Assembly (NCBI RefSeq): GCF_900021175.1
Contig: NZ_FCOP01000013.1
Coordinates: forward strand, 620,001-684,000
Origin: Pseudenterobacter timonensis
GTDB lineage: Bacteria > Pseudomonadota > Gammaproteobacteria > Enterobacterales > Enterobacteriaceae
Direction: 5' to 3'
Length of the DNA: 64,000 nucleotides
Numbering within the stretch: position 1 is the stretch's first letter; every line of letters begins with the position of its first letter. A program made the translations under genes and the position numbers. Under the pieces are notes generated by a model. It saw only the letters and a program-made list of their open reading frames with translations, searched no databases and was not told the origin of the DNA. This document shows, in pieces, positions 20,038 through 28,309 of the stretch.

Positions 20038-20168
20038 CTAACCGCTATCCCTCTACTTTATCCCGGATTCAAAGGTCGCAAATTATAACACATTAGCGGG
20101 GTTATAAACCATTTGGTTTATTAACTGATATACTCGCCTGACTAGCAAAATAAGGAGTAGAAGCGCCC
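20038..20168. promoter_or_regulatory. Divergent gyrA / ubiG promoter region
   Basis: The 131-base gap must carry promoters for both genes. On the minus strand TTATAATTTGCGACC (20078-20092) supplies a clear minus-10 TATAAT-like element for gyrA. For ubiG, AAGGAG (20151-20156) precedes the ATG with 12 bases between, and TTATTAACTGATATACTC (20118-20135) holds a plausible minus-10. Confidence 0.55.
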
Positions 20169-20897
20169 ATGAATGCCGAAACATCCCAGGTGGTTCACAA
20201 CGTTGACCACGAAGAGATTGCCAAATTCGAAGCGGTAGCCTCCCGCTGGTGGGATCTTGAAGGCGAGTTTAAGCCGCTGCACCGTATCAACCCGCTGCGT
20301 CTGGGCTATATCGCGGAGCGTTCCGGCGGCCTGTTCGGTAAGAAGGTTCTCGACGTGGGGTGTGGCGGCGGTATCCTCGCCGAGAGCATGGCCCGCGAAG
20401 GGGCGACGGTCACCGGGCTGGATATGGGATTCGAGCCGCTGCAGGTGGCGCGTCTGCATGCGCTGGAATCTGGCGTGCAGGTCGATTACGTGCAGGAGAC
20501 CGTTGAAGAGCACGCCGCAAAACATGCCCACCAGTATGATGTTGTCACCTGTATGGAGATGCTGGAGCATGTGCCGGACCCGCAGTCGGTGGTCAACGCC
20601 TGTGCAAAGCTGGTGAAGCCCGGCGGCGAAGTCTTTTTCTCCACCATCAACCGTAACGGCAAGGCCTGGCTGATGGCGGTGGTCGGCGCGGAGTATGTGC
20701 TGCGCATGGTGCCGAAAGGCACCCATGACGTGAAGAAATTTATCAAGCCGTCAGAGCTGCTGGGCTGGGTCGACGGGACGTGGCTCAAGGAGCAGCATAT
20801 CACCGGGCTGCACTATAATCCGGTTCTGGATAAATTTAAGCTCGGCCCGGGCGTTGATGTGAACTATATGTTGCACACCACCGCCAAAAAGGCCTGA
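20169..20897 (+). CDS. ubiG: Ubiquinone O-methyltransferase UbiG
   Basis: SAM-dependent methyltransferase performing both O-methylations in ubiquinone synthesis (2-polyprenyl-6-hydroxyphenol and demethylubiquinol steps). The 242 residues have a class I Rossmann fold: motif [17 protein letters not shown] (about 60-75), the acidic ribose-binding residue in [10 protein letters not shown], and the motif [15 protein letters not shown]. It is divergent from gyrA as in E. coli. No downstream gene is coupled; 350 bases of regulatory DNA follow before nrdA (E. coli has the autotransporter yfaL in that region, absent here). Confidence 0.97.
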   Translation: MNAETSQVVHNVDHEEIAKFEAVASRWWDLEGEFKPLHRINPLRLGYIAERSGGLFGKKVLDVGCGGGILAESMAREGATVTGLDMGFEPLQVARLHALESGVQVDYVQETVEEHAAKHAHQYDVVTCMEMLEHVPDPQSVVNACAKLVKPGGEVFFSTINRNGKAWLMAVVGAEYVLRMVPKGTHDVKKFIKPSELLGWVDGTWLKEQHITGLHYNPVLDKFKLGPGVDVNYMLHTTAKKA

Positions 20898-21246
20898 GGT
20901 CATCACGCTTTGATCTGAAAGATTGCGCGACACCCGTTGCGCAATTTTGACCTGCCGTTGAAGAAATCAGCACTCGATCAAATTTTCATTTTTTTTTGTC
21001 TAATATTGACATCCCGTTCAGGCCTTATGGTTCGTGGACTTAGCCTTTTTTACGCTTTGACAACCTCAATTTAACCTCAAAATCAACCCTTGTGCTGAAA
21101 AGATTAGATACTAGAATACTCACCATATAGCGTTTCTCATATCCAAGACCCCCTATATGTAGTATTTATCCACAGAGTTAGTCACAAGACGGCGTTGTGG
21201 ATAAGCGGGGGGATATTTTTTATTTCACGGACAGGTACAAACCCAC
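20898..21246 (+). promoter_or_regulatory. nrdAB control region with DnaA and NrdR-type boxes
   Basis: This 349-base gap carries two perfect DnaA boxes TTATCCACA, one on the plus strand at 21166-21174 and one on the minus strand at 21196-21204. Upstream lie two candidate NrdR boxes centred on ATAT at 21125-21128 (ACTCACCATATAGCGT) and 21155-21158 (ACCCCCTATATGTAGT), about 30 bases apart, i.e. roughly three helical turns, as known for NrdR. DnaA and NrdR control of nrdA is established in E. coli. AT-rich sequence with TTTTTTTTGTC near 20991 follows ubiG but has no strong stem. Confidence 0.75.
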
Positions 21247-23532
21247 ATGAATCAGAGTCTGCTGGTGACAAAGCGCGACGGTAAAACCGAGCGTATCAAT
21301 CTGGACAAAATCCATCGTGTTCTCGACTGGGCAGCAGAAGGACTGAATAACGTTTCCATTTCCCAGGTTGAACTGCGCTCTCATATCCAGTTTTACGACG
21401 GCATTAAGACGTCTGATATCCACGAAACCATCATCAAGGCGGCGGCAGACCTGATCTCCCGCGAAGCGCCGGACTACCAGTATCTGGCAGCGCGCCTGGC
21501 TATCTTCCACCTGCGTAAAAAAGCCTATGGCCAGTTTGAGCCGCCGGCACTCTACGATCACGTGGTGAAGATGGTTGAGCTTGGCAAATATGACACGCAT
21601 CTGCTGGAAGACTACACGGAAGAAGAGTTCAAGCAGATGGACGGGTTTATCGACCACTGGCGCGATATGAACTTCTCCTACGCGGCGGTGAAGCAGCTGG
21701 AAGGCAAATATCTGGTACAAAACCGCGTAACCGGCGAGATTTACGAGAGCGCCCAGTTCCTCTACATTCTGGTCGCGGCCTGCCTCTTCTCTAACTATCC
21801 GCGTGAGACCCGTCTGGATTATGTGAAGCGTTTTTACGACGCGGTGTCGACATTCAAAATTTCCCTGCCGACGCCAATCATGTCCGGCGTGCGCACCCCT
21901 ACCCGCCAGTTCAGCTCCTGCGTGCTGATCGAGTGCGGTGATAGCCTGGATTCTATCAACGCCACCTCCAGCGCCATTGTGAAATATGTCTCCCAGCGCG
22001 CCGGTATCGGCATTAACGCGGGCCGTATTCGCGCGCTGGGCAGCCCGATTCGCGGTGGCGAGGCGTTCCACACCGGCTGTATCCCGTTCTACAAGCACTT
22101 CCAGACGGCGGTGAAATCGTGCTCTCAGGGTGGCGTACGCGGCGGCGCGGCGACCCTCTTCTATCCGATGTGGCATCTGGAAGTGGAGAGCCTGCTGGTA
22201 CTGAAAAACAACCGCGGCGTGGAAGGCAACCGCGTGCGTCACATGGACTACGGGGTACAGATCAACAAGCTGATGTACACCCGCCTGCTAAAAGGTGGCG
22301 ACATCACTCTGTTCAGCCCGTCCGACGTGCCTGGCCTGTATGACGCGTTCTTCGCCGATCAGGATGAGTTCGAACGTCTCTACGTGCAGTATGAAAATGA
22401 CGACAGCATCCGTAAGCAGCGCGTCAAAGCGGTGGATCTCTTCTCTCTGATGATGCAGGAGCGCGCCTCCACCGGTCGTATCTACATTCAGAACGTTGAC
22501 CACTGCAACACCCACAGCCCGTTCGATCCGGTGGTGGCGCCGGTACGCCAGTCCAACCTCTGTCTGGAGATTGCCCTGCCGACCAAACCGCTGGAAGATG
22601 TGAACGACGAGAACGGGGAGATCGCCCTCTGCACCCTCTCCGCCTTTAACCTGGGCGCGATTAAGAGCCTGACCGAGCTGGAAGAGCTGGCGGTGCTGGC
22701 AGTGCGCGCGCTGGATGCCCTGCTGGACTATCAGGACTATCCGATCCCGGCGGCAAAACGCGGCGCGATGGGGCGTCGTACTCTGGGTATCGGCGTTATC
22801 AACTTCGCCTACTGGCTGGCGAAGAACGGCAAGCGTTACTCCGACGGCAGCGCCAACAACCTGACCCACGAAACGTTCGAAGCGATCCAGTACTATCTGC
22901 TGAAAGCCTCTAACGAGCTGGCGATTGAGCAGGGTGCCTGCCCGTGGTTTAACGAGACCACCTATGCGAAAGGCATTCTGCCGATCGACACCTACAAGCG
23001 CGATCTGGACGCGATTGTCAGCGAGCCGCTGCATCTGGACTGGGAAGGGCTGCGTGAGTCTATCAAGACGCACGGCCTGCGTAACTCCACTCTCTCCGCG
23101 CTGATGCCGTCCGAGACTTCGTCGCAGATCTCTAACGCCACCAATGGCATTGAACCGCCGCGCGGCCACGTGAGCATCAAGGCGTCGAAAGACGGTATCC
23201 TGCGTCAGGTGGTGCCGGACTACGAGCTGCTGAAAGATAACTACGAGCTGCTGTGGGAGATGCCTAATAACGACGGCTACCTGCAGCTGGTGGGCATTAT
23301 GCAGAAGTTTATCGATCAGTCGATCTCAGCTAACACCAACTACGACCCGTCGCGCTTCCCGTCAGGCAAAGTGCCGATGCAACAGCTGCTGAAGGATCTG
23401 CTTACCGCTTATAAATTTGGCGTGAAGACCCTTTACTATCAGAACACGCGCGACGGTGCGGAAGATTCACAGGATGACCTGGCGCCTTCTATCCAGGATG
23501 ACGGCTGCGAAAGCGGCGCATGTAAGATCTAA
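21247..23532 (+). CDS. nrdA: Class Ia ribonucleotide reductase, alpha subunit
   Basis: Catalytic R1 subunit reducing ribonucleoside diphosphates to deoxy forms under aerobic growth. The 761 residues equal E. coli NrdA in length: an N-terminal ATP-cone (about 5-95) for overall activity control, the ten-stranded barrel with redox cysteines C225 and C462, thiyl-radical C439 in RQSNLCLEI region, radical-transfer tyrosines near 730, and the swinging C-terminal thiols CESGACKI. It is followed by nrdB after 100 bases occupied by a REP pair. Regulation by NrdR and DnaA is inferred from the boxes upstream. Confidence 0.98.
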   Translation: MNQSLLVTKRDGKTERINLDKIHRVLDWAAEGLNNVSISQVELRSHIQFYDGIKTSDIHETIIKAAADLISREAPDYQYLAARLAIFHLRKKAYGQFEPPALYDHVVKMVELGKYDTHLLEDYTEEEFKQMDGFIDHWRDMNFSYAAVKQLEGKYLVQNRVTGEIYESAQFLYILVAACLFSNYPRETRLDYVKRFYDAVSTFKISLPTPIMSGVRTPTRQFSSCVLIECGDSLDSINATSSAIVKYVSQRAGIGINAGRIRALGSPIRGGEAFHTGCIPFYKHFQTAVKSCSQGGVRGGAATLFYPMWHLEVESLLVLKNNRGVEGNRVRHMDYGVQINKLMYTRLLKGGDITLFSPSDVPGLYDAFFADQDEFERLYVQYENDDSIRKQRVKAVDLFSLMMQERASTGRIYIQNVDHCNTHSPFDPVVAPVRQSNLCLEIALPTKPLEDVNDENGEIALCTLSAFNLGAIKSLTELEELAVLAVRALDALLDYQDYPIPAAKRGAMGRRTLGIGVINFAYWLAKNGKRYSDGSANNLTHETFEAIQYYLLKASNELAIEQGACPWFNETTYAKGILPIDTYKRDLDAIVSEPLHLDWEGLRESIKTHGLRNSTLSALMPSETSSQISNATNGIEPPRGHVSIKASKDGILRQVVPDYELLKDNYELLWEMPNNDGYLQLVGIMQKFIDQSISANTNYDPSRFPSGKVPMQQLLKDLLTAYKFGVKTLYYQNTRDGAEDSQDDLAPSIQDDGCESGACKI

Positions 23533-23539
23533 GTACTTT

Positions 23540-23605
23540 GCCGGGTGGCGCTACGCTTACCCGGCCTACGGTTTTGTAGGCCCGGCATACGCAGTGCCGC
23601 CGGGC
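23540..23605. repeat. REP pair (BIME) between nrdA and nrdB
   Basis: Two inverted palindromic units: GCCGGGTGGCGC...CCCGGCCTAC (23540-23569) and GTAGGCCCGGCATACG...CGCCGGGC (23576-23605). They sit inside an operon rather than at its end, and would fold into a stem-loop on the nrdAB mRNA between the alpha and beta subunit genes, possibly affecting the subunit ratio by RNA processing. Confidence 0.8.
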
Positions 23606-23632
23606 AATAAAATCTCAACAGGACTCTCCGCA

Positions 23633-24763
23633 ATGGCATATACCACCTTTTCACAGACGAAAAACGACCAGCTCAAAGAGCCGATGTTCTTCGGTCAGCC
23701 GGTCAACGTGGCCCGCTACGATCAGCAAAAATATGACATCTTCGAAAAGCTGATTGAAAAGCAACTCTCTTTCTTCTGGCGACCTGAAGAGGTCGATGTC
23801 TCTCGCGACCGTATCGATTTTCAGGCGCTGCCGGAACATGAAAAGCACATTTTTATCAGCAACCTGAAGTATCAGACTCTGCTGGACTCCATTCAGGGAC
23901 GCAGCCCGAACGTGGCGCTGCTGCCGCTGATCTCTATTCCGGAGCTGGAGACCTGGGTCGAAACGTGGGCCTTTTCCGAGACCATCCACTCCCGCTCCTA
24001 CACCCATATCATCCGCAATATCGTTAACGATCCGGCGGTGGTGTTTGACGACATCGTCACCAATGAGCAGATCCTTAAGCGTGCGGAAGGGATCGCCCAT
24101 TTCTATGACGATCTGATTGAGATGACCAGCTACTGGCATCTGCTGGGCGAAGGCACCCACACGGTGAATGGCAAAACCGTCACCGTCAGCCTGCGCGAGC
24201 TGAAGAAAAAGCTCTACCTCTGTCTGATGAGCGTCAACGCACTGGAAGCGATCCGCTTTTATGTCAGCTTCGCCTGCTCTTTCGCCTTCGCCGAGCGCGA
24301 ACTGATGGAAGGCAACGCCAAAATTATCCGTCTGATTGCCCGCGACGAAGCGCTGCACCTGACCGGCACCCAGCATATGCTGAACCTGCTGCGCAGCGGC
24401 GCGGATGACCCGGAGATGGCGGAGATTGCCCAGGAGTGCCAGCAGGAGTGCTATGACCTGTTTGTGCAGGCGGCGCAGCAGGAGAAAGAGTGGGCGGAAT
24501 ATCTCTTCCAGGGCGGCTCTATGATTGGGCTGAACAAAGATATTCTCTGCCAGTACGTCGAGTACATCACCAACATCCGTATGCAGGCGGTCGGCCTTGA
24601 TCTGCCGTTCCAGACCCGCTCTAACCCGATTCCGTGGATCAACACCTGGCTGGTCTCTGACAACGTACAGGTGGCGCCGCAGGAAGTGGAGGTAAGCTCC
24701 TACCTGGTCGGCCAGATCGACTCCGAAGTCGACACTGACGATCTGAGCAGCTTCCAGCTCTGA
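23633..24763 (+). CDS. nrdB: Class Ia ribonucleotide reductase, beta subunit
   Basis: R2 subunit that holds the diferric-tyrosyl radical cofactor. The 376 residues match E. coli NrdB. The segment [16 protein letters not shown] contains iron ligands E115 and H118 and the radical Y122; later ligands are in the [24 protein letters not shown] stretch (E204-type, E238, H241). The C-terminus [10 protein letters not shown] binds NrdA. The reading frame is open into nrdA, but the ATG at 23633 gives the true start [20 protein letters not shown] with GGAC upstream. Its stop overlaps the yfaE start (TGATG). Confidence 0.98.
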   Translation: MAYTTFSQTKNDQLKEPMFFGQPVNVARYDQQKYDIFEKLIEKQLSFFWRPEEVDVSRDRIDFQALPEHEKHIFISNLKYQTLLDSIQGRSPNVALLPLISIPELETWVETWAFSETIHSRSYTHIIRNIVNDPAVVFDDIVTNEQILKRAEGIAHFYDDLIEMTSYWHLLGEGTHTVNGKTVTVSLRELKKKLYLCLMSVNALEAIRFYVSFACSFAFAERELMEGNAKIIRLIARDEALHLTGTQHMLNLLRSGADDPEMAEIAQECQQECYDLFVQAAQQEKEWAEYLFQGGSMIGLNKDILCQYVEYITNIRMQAVGLDLPFQTRSNPIPWINTWLVSDNVQVAPQEVEVSSYLVGQIDSEVDTDDLSSFQL

Positions 24764-25017
24764 TGAGCCGCGTCACGCTTCGCCTTTCCGGTACCCAGGT
24801 GCTGTGCCAGGAAGATCACCCTTCCCTGCTGGTGGCGCTGGAGTCACACCAGGTCGCGGTAGAGTATCAGTGTCGTGAAGGTTACTGCGGCTCCTGCCGC
24901 TGTCGGCTGGTGGCAGGCCAGGTTGACTGGCTGACCACCCCGCTGGCCTTTATCAACGACGGGGAAATCTTGCCCTGCTGCTGCCGGGCGAAAGGCGATA
25001 TAGAGATAGAGATGTAG
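24763..25017 (+). CDS. yfaE: 2Fe-2S ferredoxin YfaE, maintenance of NrdB cofactor
   Basis: Small plant-type ferredoxin that supplies electrons to rebuild the diferric-tyrosyl cofactor of NrdB. The 84 residues show the cluster cysteines in CREGYCGSCRCRL and, further on, the last ligand in ILPCCCRAKG. Length and order agree with E. coli YfaE. The start overlaps the nrdB stop by one base (TGATG), so translation is coupled. An intrinsic terminator follows 4 bases after the stop and ends the nrdAB-yfaE operon. Confidence 0.96.
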   Translation: MSRVTLRLSGTQVLCQEDHPSLLVALESHQVAVEYQCREGYCGSCRCRLVAGQVDWLTTPLAFINDGEILPCCCRAKGDIEIEM

Positions 25018-25020
25018 TAC

Positions 25021-25052
25021 AAAAAACGGTAACGCTAAGTTACCGTTTTTTG
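25021..25052. terminator. Bidirectional terminator after yfaE
   Basis: Perfect stem AACGGTAAC/GTTACCGTT with GCTAA loop, six A before and six T after. It serves nrdAB-yfaE on the plus strand and yfaY on the minus strand, whose stop codon is at 25088. Confidence 0.93.
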
Positions 25053-25087
25053 CCGCGCGTTTGCCAAAGCGACGCTGTCGTTGAGCT

Positions 25088-26302
25088 TTAGTTGCCGGAC
25101 GGCGACTCCGGCAAGAGAGATTCCACCACGTTAATCCAGCCGTGCTCCAGGGCCACTTCTTTACCGTTCAGCCAGCGGCGCAGCATGTTCAGCGCCATCA
25201 TGGCGCAAACCTCCTGACGCACCTGCAGGCTATGGCGGGTCGTACTCATTTTAACGCGTAGCGCGTAAGTTCCTTCCGGCGCCGCCAGGGCAAAATTCAG
25301 ATGTTCACCGTCATCGCCTCCGACGGCGAGCGCCAGCCCGGCAAAATGGTTGACTCTGCGCTCGGAGGCCCAGCGCGCCGTCTGCGCCAGCGTCTCCTGC
25401 TGGAAAGGCACCACTTCGCTGGCAAGCAGCGGCGCACCGGCTCGGGAAAGCTGCAGCGCCAGCAGGCCGCCGGTAAACTGCTCGCTTAAGGTGATACTGA
25501 GCTGGCGTGACTGCAGATGCTGCGCGATCTGCGCAGGCAGCCCCCCGGTCCCTTCGAAGATGATGCTTTCTCCCGCCACACGCTTAACTTCAGGCCACAG
25601 GGCCAGCATCGCCGCTTTTTGCGTTGCCGGGCCGGTAAGCTTGAGCTCAATAATCGGCATGGAGGAGCGATAGCCCATCGACACCCCTTCCGGCAGTGCC
25701 AGCGTATCCAGACTCTGGGCGAGGTCGCTTTCGGAACGGCCGAAGGTGGTCAGACGCAGGCAAACTGGCGGTTCGGGCAGGGTGAAGCGCTGGCGCAGAC
25801 GCGGCAGGATCTGCTGCTCCACCATCACCTTAAATTCTGACGGTACGCCGGGGGTGAAAAACATCAGACAGCGATTGAGCTGCAGCGCGAAGCCGCAGGC
25901 AGTGCCGACGGGATTATCAATAAGCTCGGCGCTGGCGGGGATCTCCGCCTGCTTACGATTGCTGGGCGCCATAACCCTGCCGCGTTCGCTGAAAAAGCGC
26001 TCCATCTCTGCAAGCCACGCCTCGTGCAGCACCAGCTCTTCACCTTTGGCGGTTGCGGCGGCCAGCGCGCTGAGATCGTCGCTGGTCGGCCCCAGGCCGC
26101 CATTAACAATCAGTACATCAGCCTGTTCGCTGCGCTCGCGCAGAATAGCCACCAGCGACGCCAGATTGTCGCCCACCGTATTACGGCGCGTTAACGGTAA
26201 TCCTTGCTCAAAGAAAAAATCGGCCAGCCAGGCAGCATTGGTGTCGGTAATTTGACCATGCAGCACCTCGTCGCCGGTGGAAAGCATCTCCACATTTAAC
26301 AT
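25088..26302 (-). CDS. yfaY: CinA-like protein YfaY
   Basis: Homologue of CinA with a MoCF-like N-terminal domain (MLNVEMLSTGDEVLHGQITDTNAAWLA, VNGGLGPTSDDLSA) and a degenerate C-terminal PncC-like domain. In E. coli YfaY no nicotinamide-nucleotide amidase activity has been found, unlike PncC, so its exact role is unresolved; the N-terminal domain type carries ADP-ribose pyrophosphatase activity in other CinA proteins. The 404 residues are a few longer at the C-terminus than E. coli YfaY. Transcribed alone toward the nrd terminator, with yfaZ upstream on the same strand. Confidence 0.93.
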   Translation of the reverse strand: MLNVEMLSTGDEVLHGQITDTNAAWLADFFFEQGLPLTRRNTVGDNLASLVAILRERSEQADVLIVNGGLGPTSDDLSALAAATAKGEELVLHEAWLAEMERFFSERGRVMAPSNRKQAEIPASAELIDNPVGTACGFALQLNRCLMFFTPGVPSEFKVMVEQQILPRLRQRFTLPEPPVCLRLTTFGRSESDLAQSLDTLALPEGVSMGYRSSMPIIELKLTGPATQKAAMLALWPEVKRVAGESIIFEGTGGLPAQIAQHLQSRQLSITLSEQFTGGLLALQLSRAGAPLLASEVVPFQQETLAQTARWASERRVNHFAGLALAVGGDDGEHLNFALAAPEGTYALRVKMSTTRHSLQVRQEVCAMMALNMLRRWLNGKEVALEHGWINVVESLLPESPSGN

Positions 26303-26367
26303 TGTGTTCTCCCGCTAATATGGTGAAAACACTATAACGCAAATGAAGGGAGCTGGAAGAGGAAACA

Positions 26368-26388
26368 GGCGCGGCAGACCGCCGCGCC
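26368..26388 (-). terminator. Hairpin downstream of yfaZ
   Basis: Perfect 8-base stem GGCGCGGC/GCCGCGCC with a five-base loop, 7 bases past the yfaZ stop on the minus strand. The tract after it (TGTTTCC) is poor in U, so it may be a weak terminator or a transcript-stabilising hairpin. Confidence 0.45.
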
Positions 26389-26394
26389 GGAAGA

Positions 26395-26934
26395 TCAGAA
26401 ACCTGCGCTTACGCCCACGTAAGGGCCATCGGCCAGCGCGTTGTCGCGGTTGCCATCTTTACCCGCCAGGTTCAGATAGCGGTAACCCGCTTCGATAGTG
26501 ATTGGACGCATAATGGTCCAGCGTGCGCCCGCATTCGCTTCTTCATAGCTTTCGATACCGCTGGAGAGCGAATCCGGGGAGTAATAATACTCACCGAACA
26601 GACCGAAGCTGTTGCCGATCTTCCACTGCAGGCCGCCGCCTACCGCTGCCGCGTAGCCTTCGTCACCGTCGTTAGGGTTGGTGTAGATCCCTTTACCGCC
26701 TACGGTTGCCAGAAACGGCCCCAGGGGCACGTTAAGACCCAGACCGAGACTCGCCGCGTCGCCGTCATCGTCGTTGTGCGTCCAGTTACCGCTCAGCGCC
26801 AGACCAGAGGTTTCGGTCCCCAGGCCAAAGCCCAGGTTAGTGTAATCTTCACCCGCCTGGCCGTTAAAAGAGATGGCGTTCGCCGCCGCAGAAATAAACA
26901 GCAGGCCTAAGCCCGCCCATGCCACTTTTTTCAT
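26395..26934 (-). CDS. yfaZ: YfaZ family outer-membrane protein
   Basis: Predicted small outer-membrane beta-barrel of unknown role. The 179 residues start with a signal peptide (MKKVAWAGLGLLFISAAANA) followed by the mature ISFNGQAGEDYTNLGFGLGTETSG; alternating polar/hydrophobic strands and the terminal aromatic VGVSAGF fit a barrel of about eight strands. The ATG at 26934 has AGGA 8 bases upstream; another ATG three codons earlier abuts the ribosome site and is unlikely. Conserved name and location next to yfaY as in E. coli. Confidence 0.92.
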   Translation of the reverse strand: MKKVAWAGLGLLFISAAANAISFNGQAGEDYTNLGFGLGTETSGLALSGNWTHNDDDGDAASLGLGLNVPLGPFLATVGGKGIYTNPNDGDEGYAAAVGGGLQWKIGNSFGLFGEYYYSPDSLSSGIESYEEANAGARWTIMRPITIEAGYRYLNLAGKDGNRDNALADGPYVGVSAGF

Positions 26935-27283
26935 TATCGTCATCCTGCACTTAAAAAGGATAAAGTCCCAAACCGCGAGATTTTAACGTGCGCTGAGCAG
27001 GGATCAACGTTCCGTCAGTTTAGAGGCGCATTAGTTTGTAACTATTTGAAACTATCGCATAACCCTGAACCCAGCGGCAGCGTACTGAGTCGGGACGGGA
27101 TCGGTCTGAACAGGGATCGGTTTTGAGTTTTTCCTTATCAGACGGGGCATGGCTGAGAGCGAGAAAAAGCGTCTCCAGAATATTAAGGCGGTCAGGCGGG
27201 GTAAAAAGTACTCAGACGTCGGCGTGGCGCTAAAGACAAACTAATAAGAGCAACGGGAGCATCTGCTCCCGTGTTGTTGCAGG
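26935..27283. other. yfaZ upstream region, no assigned gene
   Basis: About 350 bases. The left part should carry the yfaZ promoter on the minus strand. The right part contains an unassigned open frame of 31 codons on the plus strand (27149-27244, MAESEKKRLQNIKAV...) with GACGGGG close to its ATG; I recognise no homologue and do not call it a gene. A stem ACGGGAGC/GCTCCCGT (27253-27272) sits 12 bases from the Rpn stop and may end that transcript, although U residues after it are few. Confidence 0.4.
27253..27272 (-). terminator. Possible terminator of the Rpn gene
   Basis: Perfect eight-base stem ACGGGAGC/GCTCCCGT with a four-base loop, just past the Rpn stop on the minus strand. The following TGCTCTTATTAG is only moderately U-rich. 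Confidence 0.5.
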
Positions 27284-27481
27284 CTAGTGGCGAGCCTGCT
27301 CCACCAGCTCAGGCGACAGGCCGGTAAGCTTCACCACCTTTTCAGGATCAAGCCCGTTCTCCAGCAATTTACGGGCGATGCGCATCGCCTCCTGCTCAAT
27401 CCCCTCCCGGCGTCCCTGGGAAAGGCCCTGGGAGAGCCCTTGAGAAAGGCCCTCTTCACGAAGATATTGTGCAATATTCAT
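27284..27481 (-). CDS. Predicted intragenic RpnS-type small protein (antitoxin-like)
   Basis: In-frame internal ATG at codon 246 of the Rpn gene, preceded by AGGGAG with 6 bases between, a stronger ribosome site than that of the full-length gene. It would yield 65 residues: MNIAQYLREE, three GLSQ repeats, then a helical region RREGIEQEAMRIARKLLENGLDPEKVVKLTGLSPELVEQARH. This is the arrangement described for E. coli Rpn loci, where the separately made C-terminal domain (RpnS) blocks the long toxic form and has four-residue repeats whose number varies between strains. What is seen: start, spacing, repeats. What is inferred: separate translation and inhibitory function. Confidence 0.65.
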   Translation of the reverse strand: MNIAQYLREEGLSQGLSQGLSQGRREGIEQEAMRIARKLLENGLDPEKVVKLTGLSPELVEQARH

Positions 27482-28216
27482 TAACGTCTCCCTGTGTTCG
27501 TGGTCCACTGTGCGATCGGCAAGACCCTCCAGAAAGGCTGCCGGACTGGCGGTGTTCCCTACCTGTAAAAGGTAGGTCAGCAGTGCCTTAAGCTGAACGT
27601 CGCTAGTGTATCGCAGCGACAACAGCGTTGCCAGATGCGCCTGAAGTTCCATCAAATCCCGTTGTCGCACATGTTTTTGCACCATCTCGAGCATGGCGAT
27701 TCGCCGGTGCTGAAGGATCTCTTCGTCAGGTATACGGGTAATATCCACCAGCGGAAACGGGCCGGAATAGAGCGCCTTCGCCTGTTCGGGCAGGCTGAAC
27801 CCGTCAAGCCAGCGCATCGACCAGGGGTAAGGCGAGCGCCGTCCATGATAAAAAAGCAGAGGTATCACCAGCGGCAAAAGGTGGTGCCCTTTCTCCAGAT
27901 GTCGCTGCATCGCTGCGATCGCATAGCGCATCAGCCGAAACGCCATATGGCGATCCGGACTGCTCTGGTGCTCGATCAACACATAGATATAACCCTCTCC
28001 CTCACGGGTTTTCACCGACCAGAGAATATCGGTACAGCTGTGGCGCAGGCTTTCTTCCACAAAACTTCCCGACTCCAGCGAAAGGGTGGAAAGATCGCAC
28101 AATGAGCGCAGCGCGACAGGCAAGTGGATCTCTATAAAATCGCGGGCCGTCCCGGTATGCGAAAGAAGCTTACGGAATACCGCGTCGTGCGGGGTAAACG
28201 AAGATGAATGATGCAT
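27284..28216 (-). CDS. Rpn-family recombination-promoting nuclease (toxin-like)
   Basis: Homologue of E. coli RpnA-E (old name transposase_31 / YhgA-like), DNA endonucleases with a PD-(D/E)XK core. The 310 residues show D63 in CTDILW and the ExQ pair E82/Q84 in YVLIEHQSSPDRHMAFRLMRY, the family's catalytic residues; the middle is helical. The C-terminal 65 residues contain three tandem GLSQ repeats (GLSQGLSQGLSQG) and a helical tail ending LTGLSPELVEQARH. An internal start within the gene would release this tail alone (separate entry). E. coli Rpn proteins are reported as phage-defence toxins restrained by such intragenic products. E. coli carries rpnE (yfaD) in the same general region, but I cannot say which Rpn this corresponds to. 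No transposon ends were found around it. Confidence 0.9.
   Translation of the reverse strand: MHHSSSFTPHDAVFRKLLSHTGTARDFIEIHLPVALRSLCDLSTLSLESGSFVEESLRHSCTDILWSVKTREGEGYIYVLIEHQSSPDRHMAFRLMRYAIAAMQRHLEKGHHLLPLVIPLLFYHGRRSPYPWSMRWLDGFSLPEQAKALYSGPFPLVDITRIPDEEILQHRRIAMLEMVQKHVRQRDLMELQAHLATLLSLRYTSDVQLKALLTYLLQVGNTASPAAFLEGLADRTVDHEHRETLMNIAQYLREEGLSQGLSQGLSQGRREGIEQEAMRIARKLLENGLDPEKVVKLTGLSPELVEQARH
27416..27451 (-). repeat. Three 12-base tandem repeats encoding GLSQ
   Basis: On the minus strand GGCCTTTCTCAA, GGGCTCTCCCAG, GGCCTTTCCCAG follow one another (27451 down to 27416). Each encodes Gly-Leu-Ser-Gln, with silent differences between units. Copy number can change in steps of one tetrapeptide without a frameshift. 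Confidence 0.92.
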
Positions 28217-28309
28217 GGCCTTCCCTGTAATAATGATTCCGCAGGCACCCTATCACAGCCTCGTTTAACGCGGCGTTTGGGCTAAGTATTCTTCTGCCAT
28301 GCTCGCAAA

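Noticed and set aside
21166..21204. DnaA boxes as part of a replication origin
   Set aside because: Only two boxes, located in the nrdA control region where DnaA regulation is known; no origin-type neighbours such as mnmG or dnaA.
27284..28216. Rpn gene as an active transposase or insertion sequence
   Set aside because: No inverted terminal repeats or target duplications flank it; the family name transposase_31 is historical and the domain is a PD-(D/E)XK nuclease.
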